Source: Cytophagales bacterium (GTDB lineage Bacteria > Bacteroidota > Bacteroidia > Cytophagales > Cyclobacteriaceae). From it: 64,000 nucleotides of DNA. The translations under genes and the position numbers were made by a program. The stretch is from assembly GCA_022360015.1 (NCBI GenBank), contig JAKSDQ010000250.1:22666-86665 (forward strand), given 5' to 3'. This document shows, one piece after another, positions 27,299-37,181 of the stretch. Position 1 is the stretch's first letter. Every line of letters begins with the position of its first letter. Below the pieces are notes generated by a model. That model saw nothing but the letters and a program-made list of their open reading frames with translations, did no database searches and was not told the DNA's origin.

Positions 27299-28330
27299 AT
27301 GATGTACCTGCTTAGATTTTGTATGGTTTTTACAATTTTAGGAACCATGAACGGGCCGGAAAAGCCCGTCGATCCCTCAATGCAGGCTATGAATGAACTG
27401 GTAATTGCGTTTGGTTCCTGTAACCATGAATATGAGGAACAACCCATGTGGGCAGCCATGTTGAAACAGGAGCCTGATTTATGGATATGGCTTGGGGACA
27501 ATATCTACGGTGATACCGATAATATGGACACCCTGAAATATAAATACCAGCAACAACGCTCCAATCCGGGTTATAAACATTTCAGAAATAGTGTGGAGAT
27601 CATAGGCATTTGGGATGACCATGATTACGGTATAAATGATGGTGGGGCAGGTTACCGGCAAAAAACCGAAAGCCAGCAACATTTCCTGGATTTTATCGGT
27701 GAGCCTGACCATACGCTGAGAAGGAAACAAGCGGGCATTTATACGTCCTACATGAAGGAGGTTGGCGATTTGCAGGTGAAGATTATTTTGCTGGATACCA
27801 GGTATCACCGTGATACATTGTTTAAGAAAAAACGCGCTTACCTGCCCAATGAAGAAGGGGACATCCTTGGCGGGCAGCAATGGCAATGGCTGGAAAAGCA
27901 ATTGAAAACCAGTAAGGCAGATGTTAATATCATTGCCAGCAGCATTCAGGTAATTCCGGAGCAACACGCCTATGAAAAATGGGCTAATTTCCCCAATGCC
28001 CGCCAAAGGTTATTTAATTTGGTGGCAGAAAGCAAAGCCCGGGGCGTATTGTTTCTGAGTGGTGACCGCCACATTGCTGAATTTTCTAAAATCGAACTCT
28101 CCTCACCCAATTACCCCTTATACGACCTTACATCGAGTGGCCTGACTCATACCTGGCGCCGTGCATCCAGGGAACGAAATAAGTACAGAACCGGACCCTT
28201 GCTCGTCGAGCTCAACTATGGTCTGCTGCATATTCGGAAGGTACAAGGCAAAACAACCGTTGAAGCCTCTGTAAGGGGGTTAAACGATAATCTTTATTTC
28301 AAAGAATTGATTTCGTTCCCAACGCCTTAA
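27299..28330 (+). CDS. PhoD-like alkaline phosphatase-family phosphoesterase
   Basis: A 343-residue metallophosphoesterase of the PhoD type, with IAFGSCNHEYEEQPMW, LWIWLGDNIYGDTDN, GIWDDHDYGINDGG and FLSGDRHIAEFSKI supplying the metal-binding Asp, Asn and His residues. A short hydrophobic N-terminal segment (YLLRFCMVFTILGT) suggests export. Likely substrates are phosphodiesters or phosphomonoesters. Either of two adjacent ATGs can start it. Confidence 0.9.
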   Translation: MMYLLRFCMVFTILGTMNGPEKPVDPSMQAMNELVIAFGSCNHEYEEQPMWAAMLKQEPDLWIWLGDNIYGDTDNMDTLKYKYQQQRSNPGYKHFRNSVEIIGIWDDHDYGINDGGAGYRQKTESQQHFLDFIGEPDHTLRRKQAGIYTSYMKEVGDLQVKIILLDTRYHRDTLFKKKRAYLPNEEGDILGGQQWQWLEKQLKTSKADVNIIASSIQVIPEQHAYEKWANFPNARQRLFNLVAESKARGVLFLSGDRHIAEFSKIELSSPNYPLYDLTSSGLTHTWRRASRERNKYRTGPLLVELNYGLLHIRKVQGKTTVEASVRGLNDNLYFKELISFPTP

Positions 28331-28482
28331 TTAACCCCGGTTTACCCCATTGGTATAGGGGGCAGCAATTGACTGTTTCCTAATGTCCGTAAAATTCAAT
28401 ACTTTTATCTTTTTGCCGGAGAGGCTGGGAATGCCATCTTCCGAAAGATTAAAAATATATAACCTCCAAAAAACGTTGGATT

Positions 28483-29241
28483 ATGTCCATTCAATCAATA
28501 CAAGACTTAGAAGGTATGACCCTTGCCGGTAAGGTGGTTGGGGAAACATTGAATAAAATGTTGACCTTTGCCAAACCCGGGATGTCTACTAAAACCCTTG
28601 ACGACTTTGGCTACGAAATCCTGAAGTCCTACGGGGCCAATCCGGCTCCCCAGAAAGAGTATGGTTTTCCGGGATGGAATTGCATTAGCGTTAATCATGA
28701 GGTGGCTCATGGAATACCCTCGAACCGCGTCATACTTCAGGAGGGCGACCTTGTGAATGTGGATGTCTCGGCAGAGATAAACGGCTATTATGGAGATAAT
28801 GGCGCATCCTTTGTGTTGGGCAGGGACACCAGGCAATTAACCCCCCTCGTCAACTCTTCCAAGGAAATACTTTACAAGGCTATCAGCAAAATAAGAGGCG
28901 GCGTCAAAATCGCAGCCATTGGTGCCCTCATTGAAAATGAAGCCAAGAAGAGAGGCTTCACCACCATTAAAAACCTGGTTGGCCATGGTATCGGTATGAC
29001 ATTACACGATCATCCCCACGAGATTCCCTGCTTCGCAGACCGCACCAACAAATACAGATTCAGAAAAGATACTGTTATCGCCCTTGAAACCTTTATTTCC
29101 ACCAAAGCCCGGATGGTCAGGCAGGCCAGTGACGGGTGGACCTTCAAAACCCCCGATGGGAGCTTCGTGGCACAGCATGAACATACGCTGATTGTTACGG
29201 ACAAAGACCCCGTCATACTCACCGCAAATAATGGAGTTTGA
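28483..29241 (+). CDS. map: Methionine aminopeptidase, type I
   Basis: A 252-residue dinuclear metalloprotease that removes the N-terminal Met from nascent proteins. Metal-ligand motifs are visible: VNVDVSAEINGYYGDNGASF (Asp, Asp), LVGHGIGMTLHDHPHEIP (His), ALETFIS (Glu) and AQHEHTLIV (Glu). The length fits a type I enzyme without extra N-terminal domain. In this window it is a single gene, so it may be a second copy rather than the ribosomal-operon one. Confidence 0.94.
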   Translation: MSIQSIQDLEGMTLAGKVVGETLNKMLTFAKPGMSTKTLDDFGYEILKSYGANPAPQKEYGFPGWNCISVNHEVAHGIPSNRVILQEGDLVNVDVSAEINGYYGDNGASFVLGRDTRQLTPLVNSSKEILYKAISKIRGGVKIAAIGALIENEAKKRGFTTIKNLVGHGIGMTLHDHPHEIPCFADRTNKYRFRKDTVIALETFISTKARMVRQASDGWTFKTPDGSFVAQHEHTLIVTDKDPVILTANNGV

Positions 29242-29307
29242 GTGTGGGTGTGAGTTTGAGGGAGGTGGTGGAAGGTGTATTTTATTTGTGGAGATAGGTG
29301 GGTAGTT

Positions 29308-29706
29308 TTAGTCGTTGGGCCGGGGTTTTAGCTTTTCAGGTACGAAATTCATGCTGATGGAGTTTACACAATGACGGAGGTTTTTAGGGGTCAGGTATTC
29401 GCCTTTGAAAACGTGTCCGAGATGGGCGTCACAATTAGCGCAAAGGATTTCCGTGCGCTGCCCGTCGGCATCAGTCGCACGCCGTACAGCACCCTCAATT
29501 TCACCATCAAAGCTTGGCCAGCCACAGTGGGAAGGAAATTTGTGCTCGGAATAATAAAGCGGTGCATTGCAGCGCTTGCATGTATAGGTGCCACCCGGTT
29601 CAAAATGTTTTTCATATTTACCGGTAAATGCCCTTTCGGTACCTTTATGAATGAGTACCCTTTCTTCTTCAGGGGTTAAATGATTAAATGCTTGTTTTGT
29701 TTTCAT
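29308..29706 (-). CDS. msrB: Peptide-methionine (R)-S-oxide reductase
   Basis: About 132 residues starting [18 protein letters not shown]. MsrB signatures are [43 protein letters not shown] and the distal [12 protein letters not shown]. Four zinc Cys are present, but the usual active-site Cys in the RxCVNSISM region is also visible ([11 protein letters not shown]). The track start is 13 codons upstream and is less likely. No signal peptide is seen, so this copy is cytoplasmic, unlike the MsrAB fusion nearby. Confidence 0.93.
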   Translation of the reverse strand: MKTKQAFNHLTPEEERVLIHKGTERAFTGKYEKHFEPGGTYTCKRCNAPLYYSEHKFPSHCGWPSFDGEIEGAVRRATDADGQRTEILCANCDAHLGHVFKGEYLTPKNLRHCVNSISMNFVPEKLKPRPND

Positions 29707-29726
29707 TGTGTTGTAAATTATGTTCC

Positions 29727-29759
29727 AGTCATAGTATGACTTCAAGTCATACTATGACT
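29727..29759. repeat. Perfect 33-bp palindrome upstream of msrB
   Basis: AGTCATAGTATGACTT and its exact reverse complement are separated by a single C. It sits 21 bp upstream of the preferred msrB start, in its likely 5' leader or promoter. No T-run follows on either strand, so it is more like an operator or RNA structure than a terminator. Confidence 0.8.
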
Positions 29760-29844
29760 TTCACGGGAATATTGTATTCCTATCAATGTAATACTATCCT
29801 ACTTTCTTCCGGAATACTTTGAACCGAACAGGCATATTGAAATC

Positions 29845-30372
29845 TTACTTAATAATCACACCACTCGCGACAAAAGCAATTTCTCTTTTGGGGCTCGTGA
29901 TGGCATCAATTTCCTCCTGGGTTTTCCCGGCATCTTTGGCATAATGTTTTAAAGTCTCTACGTCTGTCTCGATCTGTTTTGCGTATCCTTCTATAATGGT
30001 CTCTTTGCCTTCCATACCCTCTTTGGGTACAAAAAATCCATAATCTTTAAAAGTCACCCTTATTTCGCTGTCATCGGCCAAATTCACTTTCATCCAGCAA
30101 CCTTTTACTTGGCAGGTAGCGCGTATTTTGCTGGAAAATTTCACCTTGACCGAATCTTTACCTTCCAGCGCAGCCAATAATTCTTCGGCTTGTACGGCGC
30201 CTTCCCCGGTGATTTTTTCACCGTAGAAATTCATGCCGCTGGCTTCGGCAACCGGCTCTTCGGCAGGTTCTGTACCGGCTCCTTCCCCGGTTTTCTGTGT
30301 TGGCTGTTGACAGGCGACCATAACAGCAAGGCACGCCAGCAATTGCATAATATCTTTCATCGGGTTTTTCAT
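29845..30372 (-). CDS. DUF4920 lipoprotein
   Basis: A 175-residue lipoprotein; the second Met starts a signal with lipobox (IMQLLACLAVMVAC). After a Glu/Pro-rich linker, residues about 48-175 form the DUF4920 domain with FSSKIRATCQVKGCWM and FKDYGFFVPKEG. The family is common in Bacteroidota; its role is unknown, though CxxxGCWM suggests metal or redox chemistry. It lies between two methionine sulfoxide reductase genes on the same strand. Confidence 0.87.
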   Translation of the reverse strand: MKNPMKDIMQLLACLAVMVACQQPTQKTGEGAGTEPAEEPVAEASGMNFYGEKITGEGAVQAEELLAALEGKDSVKVKFSSKIRATCQVKGCWMKVNLADDSEIRVTFKDYGFFVPKEGMEGKETIIEGYAKQIETDVETLKHYAKDAGKTQEEIDAITSPKREIAFVASGVIIK

Positions 30373-30487
30373 AAGTGTTCTGTTTTAGTGTAAAGTATTT
30401 TGAGAAGTATTTTAGGCACAAATTTAATCAAACCCTCACATAATTTATAAAAATCAAACCGTAGTCATGATTATTCAATGCAAAAAC

Positions 30488-31633
30488 TCAATCAAACAAA
30501 GCGGCGAAGTCGTTATATCCTGTCTCATTGAGTGCTTCTTTAGGAATAAACCTGAGCGCTGCCGAGTTAATACAATAACGTAATCCAGTCGGTTTTGGGC
30601 CATCGGGAAATACGTGGCCCAAATGACTGTCGCCATATTTACTTCTCACCTCCGTCCGGGCGTAACCCAGATGATAATCGGTTCTTTCTGTAATATATTG
30701 CCCATCGATAGGCTGCGTAAAGCTGGGCCAGCCAGTGCCTGAACGGTACTTGTCTTTTGAACTGAACAAGGGTTCACCGGAAACAATATCCACATAAATC
30801 CCCTCTTTTTTATGATCCCAGAATTCGTTGGAGAACGGACGTTCGGTCGCTTCATTTTGAGTTACATCATATTGCAATGTCGTAAGCCGTTTTTTAAGCT
30901 CCTCCTCCGAAGGTTTGCCGTAGACTTTTGAAGACTTTGGTTTACCTGATGCTTTTACCTTGTATTCCAAATCGGCACCCCAAACTTTTTTGATGAACTG
31001 GTCCCTTCCGGAACCGCGGCGGTAACGTTGGTAATTGTCAGGGCTTTTTAAATAATAATTCTGGTGGTATTCTTCTGCATTATAAAATTCCGTAAACGGA
31101 GTGATGGCAGTAACTATGGGTTTATCAAACCTGCCCGATCCTGCCAGTTTGCTTTTTGAAGCCTCGGCCCGGGCTTTCTGATCCTGATCATGGTAAAAGA
31201 TTTCCGACCGGTACTGCGGACCCCTGTCCACAAACTGACCGCCCGCATCGGTGGGATTGATCTGTCTCCAAAAAACTTCCAACAAATCATTAAAAGATAT
31301 TTTTTTGGGATCATAAAATATTTGCACTGCTTCGGTATGACCAGTACTTCCCGAAGAAACCTCCCGGTAAGTCGGGTTTGGCTTTTTGCCCCCTGCATAC
31401 CCGGAAATAACGGCGGAGACTCCCGGTAATTTTTCGAAAGGTTTCTCCATACACCAAAAGCAACCCCCTGCAAAAGTGGCAATTTTTTGATCTTTGTCCT
31501 GTAAAATAACTGTGCCGGCCGTTTCCGTCTTTTGCGGTTCATCTTTAGCCACAGAAACCATGTAGACCAAACCCACCAGCAACAAGGCACTTCCTGTTAA
31601 AATTAATTGCTTTTTCATCATATTTAACTTCAT
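30488..31633 (-). CDS. msrAB: Bifunctional peptide methionine sulfoxide reductase MsrA/MsrB, exported
   Basis: A 381-residue fusion. An N-terminal signal or anchor ([19 protein letters not shown]) precedes MsrA (about 48-215) with the catalytic [14 protein letters not shown], and MsrB (about 240-375) with [23 protein letters not shown] and [11 protein letters not shown]. It would repair both epimers of oxidised methionine in envelope proteins. The zinc cysteines of the cytoplasmic MsrB are absent here, so it is the zinc-free type. DUF4920 and msrB lie downstream. Confidence 0.94.
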   Translation of the reverse strand: MKLNMMKKQLILTGSALLLVGLVYMVSVAKDEPQKTETAGTVILQDKDQKIATFAGGCFWCMEKPFEKLPGVSAVISGYAGGKKPNPTYREVSSGSTGHTEAVQIFYDPKKISFNDLLEVFWRQINPTDAGGQFVDRGPQYRSEIFYHDQDQKARAEASKSKLAGSGRFDKPIVTAITPFTEFYNAEEYHQNYYLKSPDNYQRYRRGSGRDQFIKKVWGADLEYKVKASGKPKSSKVYGKPSEEELKKRLTTLQYDVTQNEATERPFSNEFWDHKKEGIYVDIVSGEPLFSSKDKYRSGTGWPSFTQPIDGQYITERTDYHLGYARTEVRSKYGDSHLGHVFPDGPKPTGLRYCINSAALRFIPKEALNETGYNDFAALFD

Positions 31634-31768
31634 GTTTTTTGGTCAATACGGATTAATAAAGTTAATAAATGTTAAATGATAATCAATCAGCCTTTTATGT
31701 AAAAGACGCGACAATTCCGCAGTTATGTTTTTAAAACAATGATTGCTGTCAAATGTTCCCTCCGGGGG

Positions 31769-33688
31769 TTAATCATACATGTATTCAAAAGCGCTCGCGT
31801 ATTTACCATTTTTTTCGACATAATCAATCATTTGCCTGTAAAACGGATCGTTGCCCAGGGTAGCGGAGTCACCGACGATCACAAGGGTGGATTTGGCGCG
31901 GGTCATGGCAACATTCATGCGCCTGTACTCTTTCAAAAAACCAATTTCGGATTTGTTATTTGACCTCACGAGGCTGATATAAATCACGTCCCTTTCCTGT
32001 CCCTGAAATGCATCTACTGTGTTAATCCTGATATTCTCAAGCACCGCATCCAGGCAATTTTCTTCGCGCAGCATTTCATCGAGCAATTTAATCTGGGCTT
32101 TATAGGGCGCTATGATGCCTGCATTCAACCCCGATTCAGGTGGATGTTGACATAAATGTTTGATCAGGAGTTGAGCCTCCTCTTTATTATAAGTAGACAG
32201 TGTGCTTTTATCCTGGCTTTCACTGAAGCCGCATCCGGCGGTATCGATAAACTCAAATAAGACTTCATCAGGCCTGGCCAATACTTCCGCTGCCGTTTTT
32301 AGCTTGTTTTGATAAAAATATTGGCTTGAAAAACCCATGATTTGCGGAGCCATACGATATTGGACCTCCAGCATGGTGTCTGTTTGGGTATTGGAGATGG
32401 CTTTTTCAAATAACGAGACCTCCAGCCCGTTTTTGGCGGTATTAAGCGATTTGACGGTTGGAGGAAGCTGACAGTGATCACCGGCCATGATTACCCTTTG
32501 CCCTTTAATCACAGGAATCCAGCAAGCAGGTTCGAGTGCCTGTGAACATTCGTCGATAAAAACGGTCTTAAAAGCTTTGTCTTTTAAAAATGCCTGATTG
32601 GCTCCGGTGACTGTACATGCAATAACCTGCGCCGACTCCAGCAGATGGTTGATGATATAAGACTCTATATCCCTACTATAGGCTTTTAACATGCTGGCTT
32701 CCTTTAAAATGCGGTCACGTTGCTGTCGCTCCTGTTTGCCAAAATTCCGTTTATACTTATAACCTATTTTTCTAAGCTCCTCTGCCTTCCTGCGGCTTTC
32801 CTTCAAATCTTTGAATTGTGGGTGCCGGGAGATTTTTACATCCAGACTGTTTTCTATGACATTTTCAGTTAGCCTCGCCGGATGCCCCAAACGCAAAGTA
32901 CTAACCGCTTCTTCAATCAGTTTTTCTACCAGCAAGTCCACTGCTGCATTGCTGGGGGCACACACGAGTACCTGCTTTTCAGTGGTGACAGTGGCTTTGA
33001 TAGCCTGTACCAAAGTGGTCGTCTTACCGGTTCCCGGCGGTCCGTGAATAATCGCGAGATCCCGCGCGTTAATGACCTTTGTTAAAGCTTCATTTTGTTT
33101 TTTGTTGAGGGAAGGGGTGTCATAGTCGTATCCGTTTTGAAAAGTTGCCTCCTGTGTCCCATACAAAATCTCTCTCAATGCCGCTATACGCCCTCTTTCC
33201 GCGCCAGCCACAATTTCCAATGCCAGGTTCATCTCTTTATAAGACACCTCATCAAATAGCAGATTAACCCCGAGCTTTCCATCATCCAGCCAGTCGGGCA
33301 CCTCACTATCATGCAATACTACCCGCATTTTTTCCTTGTTCAGATAGCTGATCACTCCTGAAATCTGCCTTTCACGTCCCGCCTCCCCTTTAAAAACACT
33401 TACCACAGACCCCACCTGGAAATTAGAGGGGTGCTGTTCACCAGTGGTTCTTTGCAACGATAAGGTAACACGTTCACCGGTACTGATAAATTGCCCCGAT
33501 TTAATAACCGGATACCATGTAATACCGGCTTCTTTTCTGTCCTCAATGGTATTGATCTGTATTTTCTCCCTGTATTGCCGATAGTCTTCCTCCTGCTCAA
33601 TTTTGAGCAATTCCTGTAGTTCAATCAAGGCATTCTGCGCTGCTGTGGGCATGAGTGTAAAGTTTAGCGACTCGATTTCAGATCTCAT
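31769..33688 (-). CDS. IGHMBP2-like superfamily 1 DNA/RNA helicase
   Basis: A 639-residue SF1 helicase. An N-terminal beta-rich domain of about 150 residues is followed by motif I GPPGTGKTTTLVQAI, motif Ia LVCAPSNAAVD, motif II FIDECSQALEP, motif III MAGDHCQLPPT and the C-terminal motifs VDAFQGQERDVIYISLVRSN and RMNVAMTRAK. It is likely involved in nucleic acid repair or remodelling. The start overlaps the upstream desaturase-family gene by 11 bp; a Met 12 codons in (MPTAAQNAL) is an alternative. Confidence 0.92.
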   Translation of the reverse strand: MRSEIESLNFTLMPTAAQNALIELQELLKIEQEEDYRQYREKIQINTIEDRKEAGITWYPVIKSGQFISTGERVTLSLQRTTGEQHPSNFQVGSVVSVFKGEAGRERQISGVISYLNKEKMRVVLHDSEVPDWLDDGKLGVNLLFDEVSYKEMNLALEIVAGAERGRIAALREILYGTQEATFQNGYDYDTPSLNKKQNEALTKVINARDLAIIHGPPGTGKTTTLVQAIKATVTTEKQVLVCAPSNAAVDLLVEKLIEEAVSTLRLGHPARLTENVIENSLDVKISRHPQFKDLKESRRKAEELRKIGYKYKRNFGKQERQQRDRILKEASMLKAYSRDIESYIINHLLESAQVIACTVTGANQAFLKDKAFKTVFIDECSQALEPACWIPVIKGQRVIMAGDHCQLPPTVKSLNTAKNGLEVSLFEKAISNTQTDTMLEVQYRMAPQIMGFSSQYFYQNKLKTAAEVLARPDEVLFEFIDTAGCGFSESQDKSTLSTYNKEEAQLLIKHLCQHPPESGLNAGIIAPYKAQIKLLDEMLREENCLDAVLENIRINTVDAFQGQERDVIYISLVRSNNKSEIGFLKEYRRMNVAMTRAKSTLVIVGDSATLGNDPFYRQMIDYVEKNGKYASAFEYMYD

Positions 33689-34970
33689 TTATTTGAGAAA
33701 CCTTCATTCTCACCCCAACTTTACCCGACCTGATCTCAAACCATACAAAAGCACAAGAAATCACCAAAGCAATCACAAAATATGCCATTACCATGACTGT
33801 ACCATACGGCACAACCGAATCCAGTAAAAACCACCCACCCTGATAAAAGATTAAAAACAGACCTGTTATGGCTTTGATGAGTTCTACCCACCAGGCGTGG
33901 ATGCTGCGGTCCATTAATGTGCTGTAAGAGAATATGCAAAAAATCAGAAAAAGCCCGTAAATCAATACCCCGGGAAAACCTATCGCCGCAAAGTTGTTGA
34001 ACAGGTACATCATCAGGGTGAAAGTGGCCAAAAACTGGCTCCATGACCAGATATGCAGCCATTTGGAGGATTTGGGATTGTATTTTTCGTAGGCGTAAAC
34101 ATCTTCGATACTTTCCAGGGGATATTTTTCCTGTACGTCAGGGGGTCTCCAACCGGTGGGCATGAACCATATCTTGAGTTTGGCGGCCAGGGAGTCGGTG
34201 TGCCAGGCATCTTTCATCAACTGCCATAAATGATAAAAATTGATAATGACCGGATTCCAGGTTCTGCCGGGCCTCTTTACGCCGTAAACCGGTGGCACTT
34301 CATCGAGCTCTTCCTGAAAAGTGCCGAACAGTTTATCCCAGATGATAAACACCTGTGAAAGATTCTTGTCGAGGTAAATGTCGTTGATGGCATGATGCAC
34401 CCGGTGGTGGGAGGGGGTCACGATGATTTTTTCCAGGAAGCCCATTTTGCCGATCAGGCGTGTATGATACCAGTATTGTGCGAACAAGTGGAGAGGGGCC
34501 AGCACCGCCACTGCCTCTGCCGGAATGCCCATTAAGGCGGTAGGGATCATTAAAAAGGCAAAAATGGTGAAAAAATTGGAGATGGATTGGCGCAAAGCAC
34601 AGGCCAGATTGAATTCTTCGCTGCTATGGTGAATGATGTGGTGATTCCAGAAATAATTGACTTGGTGGGCCAGCCGGTGATTCCAGTAACCGGCAAAATC
34701 AAGTCCGAGAAACGCCAGTACATAAACGAGCCAGGTAGCTTCAATATGGAACAAGGCAAGATGTTCAACCATCCATTCGTAAGAGACAATAACAAAGGTA
34801 AGCCCAAGTACATCCTTGATGGCATTGGTAAGCCCTGAACCTAAGCTGGAAAGCGTGTCCATGCTGTGGATTACCTTTTTTCCTTTCAGCCATGCAGCGA
34901 TTCTTTCGATCACAAGCAGCGACATAAAAAAAGGAATGACATAGTTTAATACCTCAGCGTATCTTTCCAT
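33678..34970 (-). CDS. Sterol desaturase/fatty acid hydroxylase-family membrane protein
   Basis: A 430-residue di-iron membrane enzyme. Multiple membrane segments surround the His clusters HRLAH, NHHIIHHSSE and the third HHRVHHAIND, as expected for the fatty acid hydroxylase superfamily. The C-terminal third has extra membrane helices. Its lipid substrate is unknown. It overlaps the helicase start, so the two are probably cotranscribed. Confidence 0.92.
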   Translation of the reverse strand: MERYAEVLNYVIPFFMSLLVIERIAAWLKGKKVIHSMDTLSSLGSGLTNAIKDVLGLTFVIVSYEWMVEHLALFHIEATWLVYVLAFLGLDFAGYWNHRLAHQVNYFWNHHIIHHSSEEFNLACALRQSISNFFTIFAFLMIPTALMGIPAEAVAVLAPLHLFAQYWYHTRLIGKMGFLEKIIVTPSHHRVHHAINDIYLDKNLSQVFIIWDKLFGTFQEELDEVPPVYGVKRPGRTWNPVIINFYHLWQLMKDAWHTDSLAAKLKIWFMPTGWRPPDVQEKYPLESIEDVYAYEKYNPKSSKWLHIWSWSQFLATFTLMMYLFNNFAAIGFPGVLIYGLFLIFCIFSYSTLMDRSIHAWWVELIKAITGLFLIFYQGGWFLLDSVVPYGTVMVMAYFVIALVISCAFVWFEIRSGKVGVRMKVSQINEI

Positions 34971-35158
34971 GGAGTATAAAACTTTGATTTATGATAACAT
35001 AAATATAACACAAAAAAAATTGTTATGCATGCAGCGCATATAGTTAATTTCTTTTCAAAGCTATATCTGCCGGTTTTTAATGGTATTTTAGGCATCTAAG
35101 TTTTAACAATAGATATATTTGGTTAATTTTGGCTGGGCTGTAACTTACTTTTAAATCT

Positions 35159-36361
35159 GTGGAAATTACTCTTTTTGAGGCTCGCAAACTGATTTTAGCC
35201 AGCCAGGGGCTACTTAACAAAAAACCTTTTGGCAAGGGCAAGAGGGCTGTGCTCAAGGTGCTGGATCGCCTGGGTTATGTGCAAATAGATGCTATTTCAG
35301 TAATTGAGCGGGCACACCATCATACTTTGTGGAACCGGGCAGGTAATTACAAGCCCGGGTTATTGTATGCTATGTTGGGTAGGGATCGCACGGTTTTGGA
35401 GTACTGGAGCCATGCGGCAGCTTTTTTGCCGATGAAACATTACCGTTTTTGCCTTCATACCATGCATCACATAAAATCCGCCGGCCATCATTGGTATCCT
35501 GTAGATACTCAAGTGAAAACCTATGTCTATGACCGGATTGTAGGTGAAGGCGCATTGTATGCCAGGGATTTTGGTGGTAACGGAAAATTATCCGGTAAGA
35601 TGTGGGATTTGAAACCGGCAAAACAAGCCCTGCACGAGCTGTTTATGGAAGGGAAGTTGCTGGTCAGTGCCCGTGATAACTTCCATCGCAGGTATGACCT
35701 CCCCGAGAGGGTTTTACCCTCCGGTATCGATACCTCCCTGCCTGCACCGAGAGAGCAGGCAGCGTATTACCTGTTATCTGCCATCAAAGCGCAAGGTCTG
35801 GTTTCACTCGGTGCTATTCATTATCTGCGCAATTGGATTAAACCCCTGATCCAACAGTACTTGCCGGAATTTATTGAGGAAGGTAAAATATTGCAAGTAA
35901 CTATTCACAAATCTTCGGGCAAAGTGTTTTACACCACCCCTGATCGAATTGAGCAAATGCCAAAGCGTGTGAATAAAGCGGTATACCTGCTCTCTCCCTT
36001 CGATAATGCCATCATCCAGCGGAAAAGACTGGCTTACTTTTTTAACTTTGATTACCAGACCGAAATATACCTGCCTGCCCACAAAAGGGTTTACGGCTAC
36101 TTTGCCCTGCCAATTTTGTGGGGCACCGAATTTATCGGCCGGCTGGACCCCAAGGCCGTTCGAAAAACCGGTGTTTTGGCCATTAACAACCTGCAAATTG
36201 AGCCACGTGTCAAGATCAATGACCAGTTGCTTTGGGCTTTGAAAAATGCATTGCATGATTTTGCCTTATTCAATGGCTGCGAAAGCTTTCAAATATCAAA
36301 AAGTGAGCCCGCTTTTCTCACAGCGTGGTTAAGTAAGCCATCGGATATTGGGGCACCTTGA
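35159..36361 (+). CDS. YcaQ/AlkZ-like winged-helix DNA glycosylase
   Basis: A 400-residue HTH_42 protein (crosslink repair glycosylase family) that starts at GTG. It contains LDRLGYVQIDAISVIERAHHH, where QID fits the Q-x-D catalytic motif described for the YcaQ branch, followed by LEYWSHAAAFLPM and LLSPFDNAIIQRKRL. Family members remove alkylated bases, including at interstrand crosslinks. It is divergent from the desaturase-family gene. Confidence 0.9.
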   Translation: MEITLFEARKLILASQGLLNKKPFGKGKRAVLKVLDRLGYVQIDAISVIERAHHHTLWNRAGNYKPGLLYAMLGRDRTVLEYWSHAAAFLPMKHYRFCLHTMHHIKSAGHHWYPVDTQVKTYVYDRIVGEGALYARDFGGNGKLSGKMWDLKPAKQALHELFMEGKLLVSARDNFHRRYDLPERVLPSGIDTSLPAPREQAAYYLLSAIKAQGLVSLGAIHYLRNWIKPLIQQYLPEFIEEGKILQVTIHKSSGKVFYTTPDRIEQMPKRVNKAVYLLSPFDNAIIQRKRLAYFFNFDYQTEIYLPAHKRVYGYFALPILWGTEFIGRLDPKAVRKTGVLAINNLQIEPRVKINDQLLWALKNALHDFALFNGCESFQISKSEPAFLTAWLSKPSDIGAP

Positions 36362-36529
36362 TAAAAACAGCCCGGGATTAAATGTACTTGAACGGGAGAC
36401 CATTATCTGAACCTGCAATTGTCGTACATCCTACATTTCAGTTGAAATCAACGTATTGGTTTTTCACTTGTCGAGGTAATTCCTTTATTTACAATATTAT
36501 TATCGGAGGTTAAAGGATTCGAAGCAATC

Positions 36530-36934
36530 ATGGGGCAGAAAAGGTCAAACGACAACATTCTAAATGAGATAAAGCAATTAAAGGAAGAACTGAAATTGTT
36601 GAAAAATCTGCTGCCATCAAAATCAGATTTGGCAAAGGCAAAGGGAGCGTCAGAAACAAGGCCTAAATTAATTGGAAACCAGCCCAATCCTTTTGATCAA
36701 TTCACCATCATTCAATATTTTGTTCCTGAAACAGGCCATCAGCGTATTTCATTATTTATTGTGGATGAAAAGGGTGACCAGCAGATGTTTTGGGATCATC
36801 TGAAAGAAGGAAAACAGAAACTGCTCCTCAAAGATCATGCCCTACGCCCCGGTATTTATTTCTGCAGTTTAGTGGTGGAAGGAAATATTGTAGAAACCCG
36901 CAAAATGGAGGTAACACGCCAAACCACGCGTTAA
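36530..36934 (+). CDS. Stand-alone coiled coil plus T9SS-like C-terminal sorting domain
   Basis: A 134-residue protein with an N-terminal coiled coil (ILNEIKQLKEELKLLKNLL) and a C-terminal beta domain like T9SS sorting tails (NQPNPFDQFTIIQYFVPETG to YFCSLVVEGNIVETRKMEVT). These two parts normally form the end of much longer secreted fibre proteins. No signal peptide is present. It could be the truncated end of a lost gene; no upstream remnant was recognised. Confidence 0.6.
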   Translation: MGQKRSNDNILNEIKQLKEELKLLKNLLPSKSDLAKAKGASETRPKLIGNQPNPFDQFTIIQYFVPETGHQRISLFIVDEKGDQQMFWDHLKEGKQKLLLKDHALRPGIYFCSLVVEGNIVETRKMEVTRQTTR

Positions 36935-37181
36935 GATAATAAAATTAATAACCTTTTTCATTAAAAAAATGAATAGAGATCATGAAAACTATTCATTTTT
37001 AACCCGGCAATTAATTGATTTTATTTGCCATGTGGCATTTTTTCTTCAGAGATTTAAATAGAAAATCCCGAATTCGAAATAGTCTTTTTCTTTTTAAGAT
37101 CCGTATGAATACATGATCAAACAGAGCAACAAACTATCACCACCGGATTAAACGTGACAATTTACACCAAAGAACAAAAGT

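Noticed and set aside
34984-35005. TTATG-N4-CATAA dyad between the desaturase and YcaQ-like genes
   Set aside because: Short, AT-rich and likely by chance; no further support.
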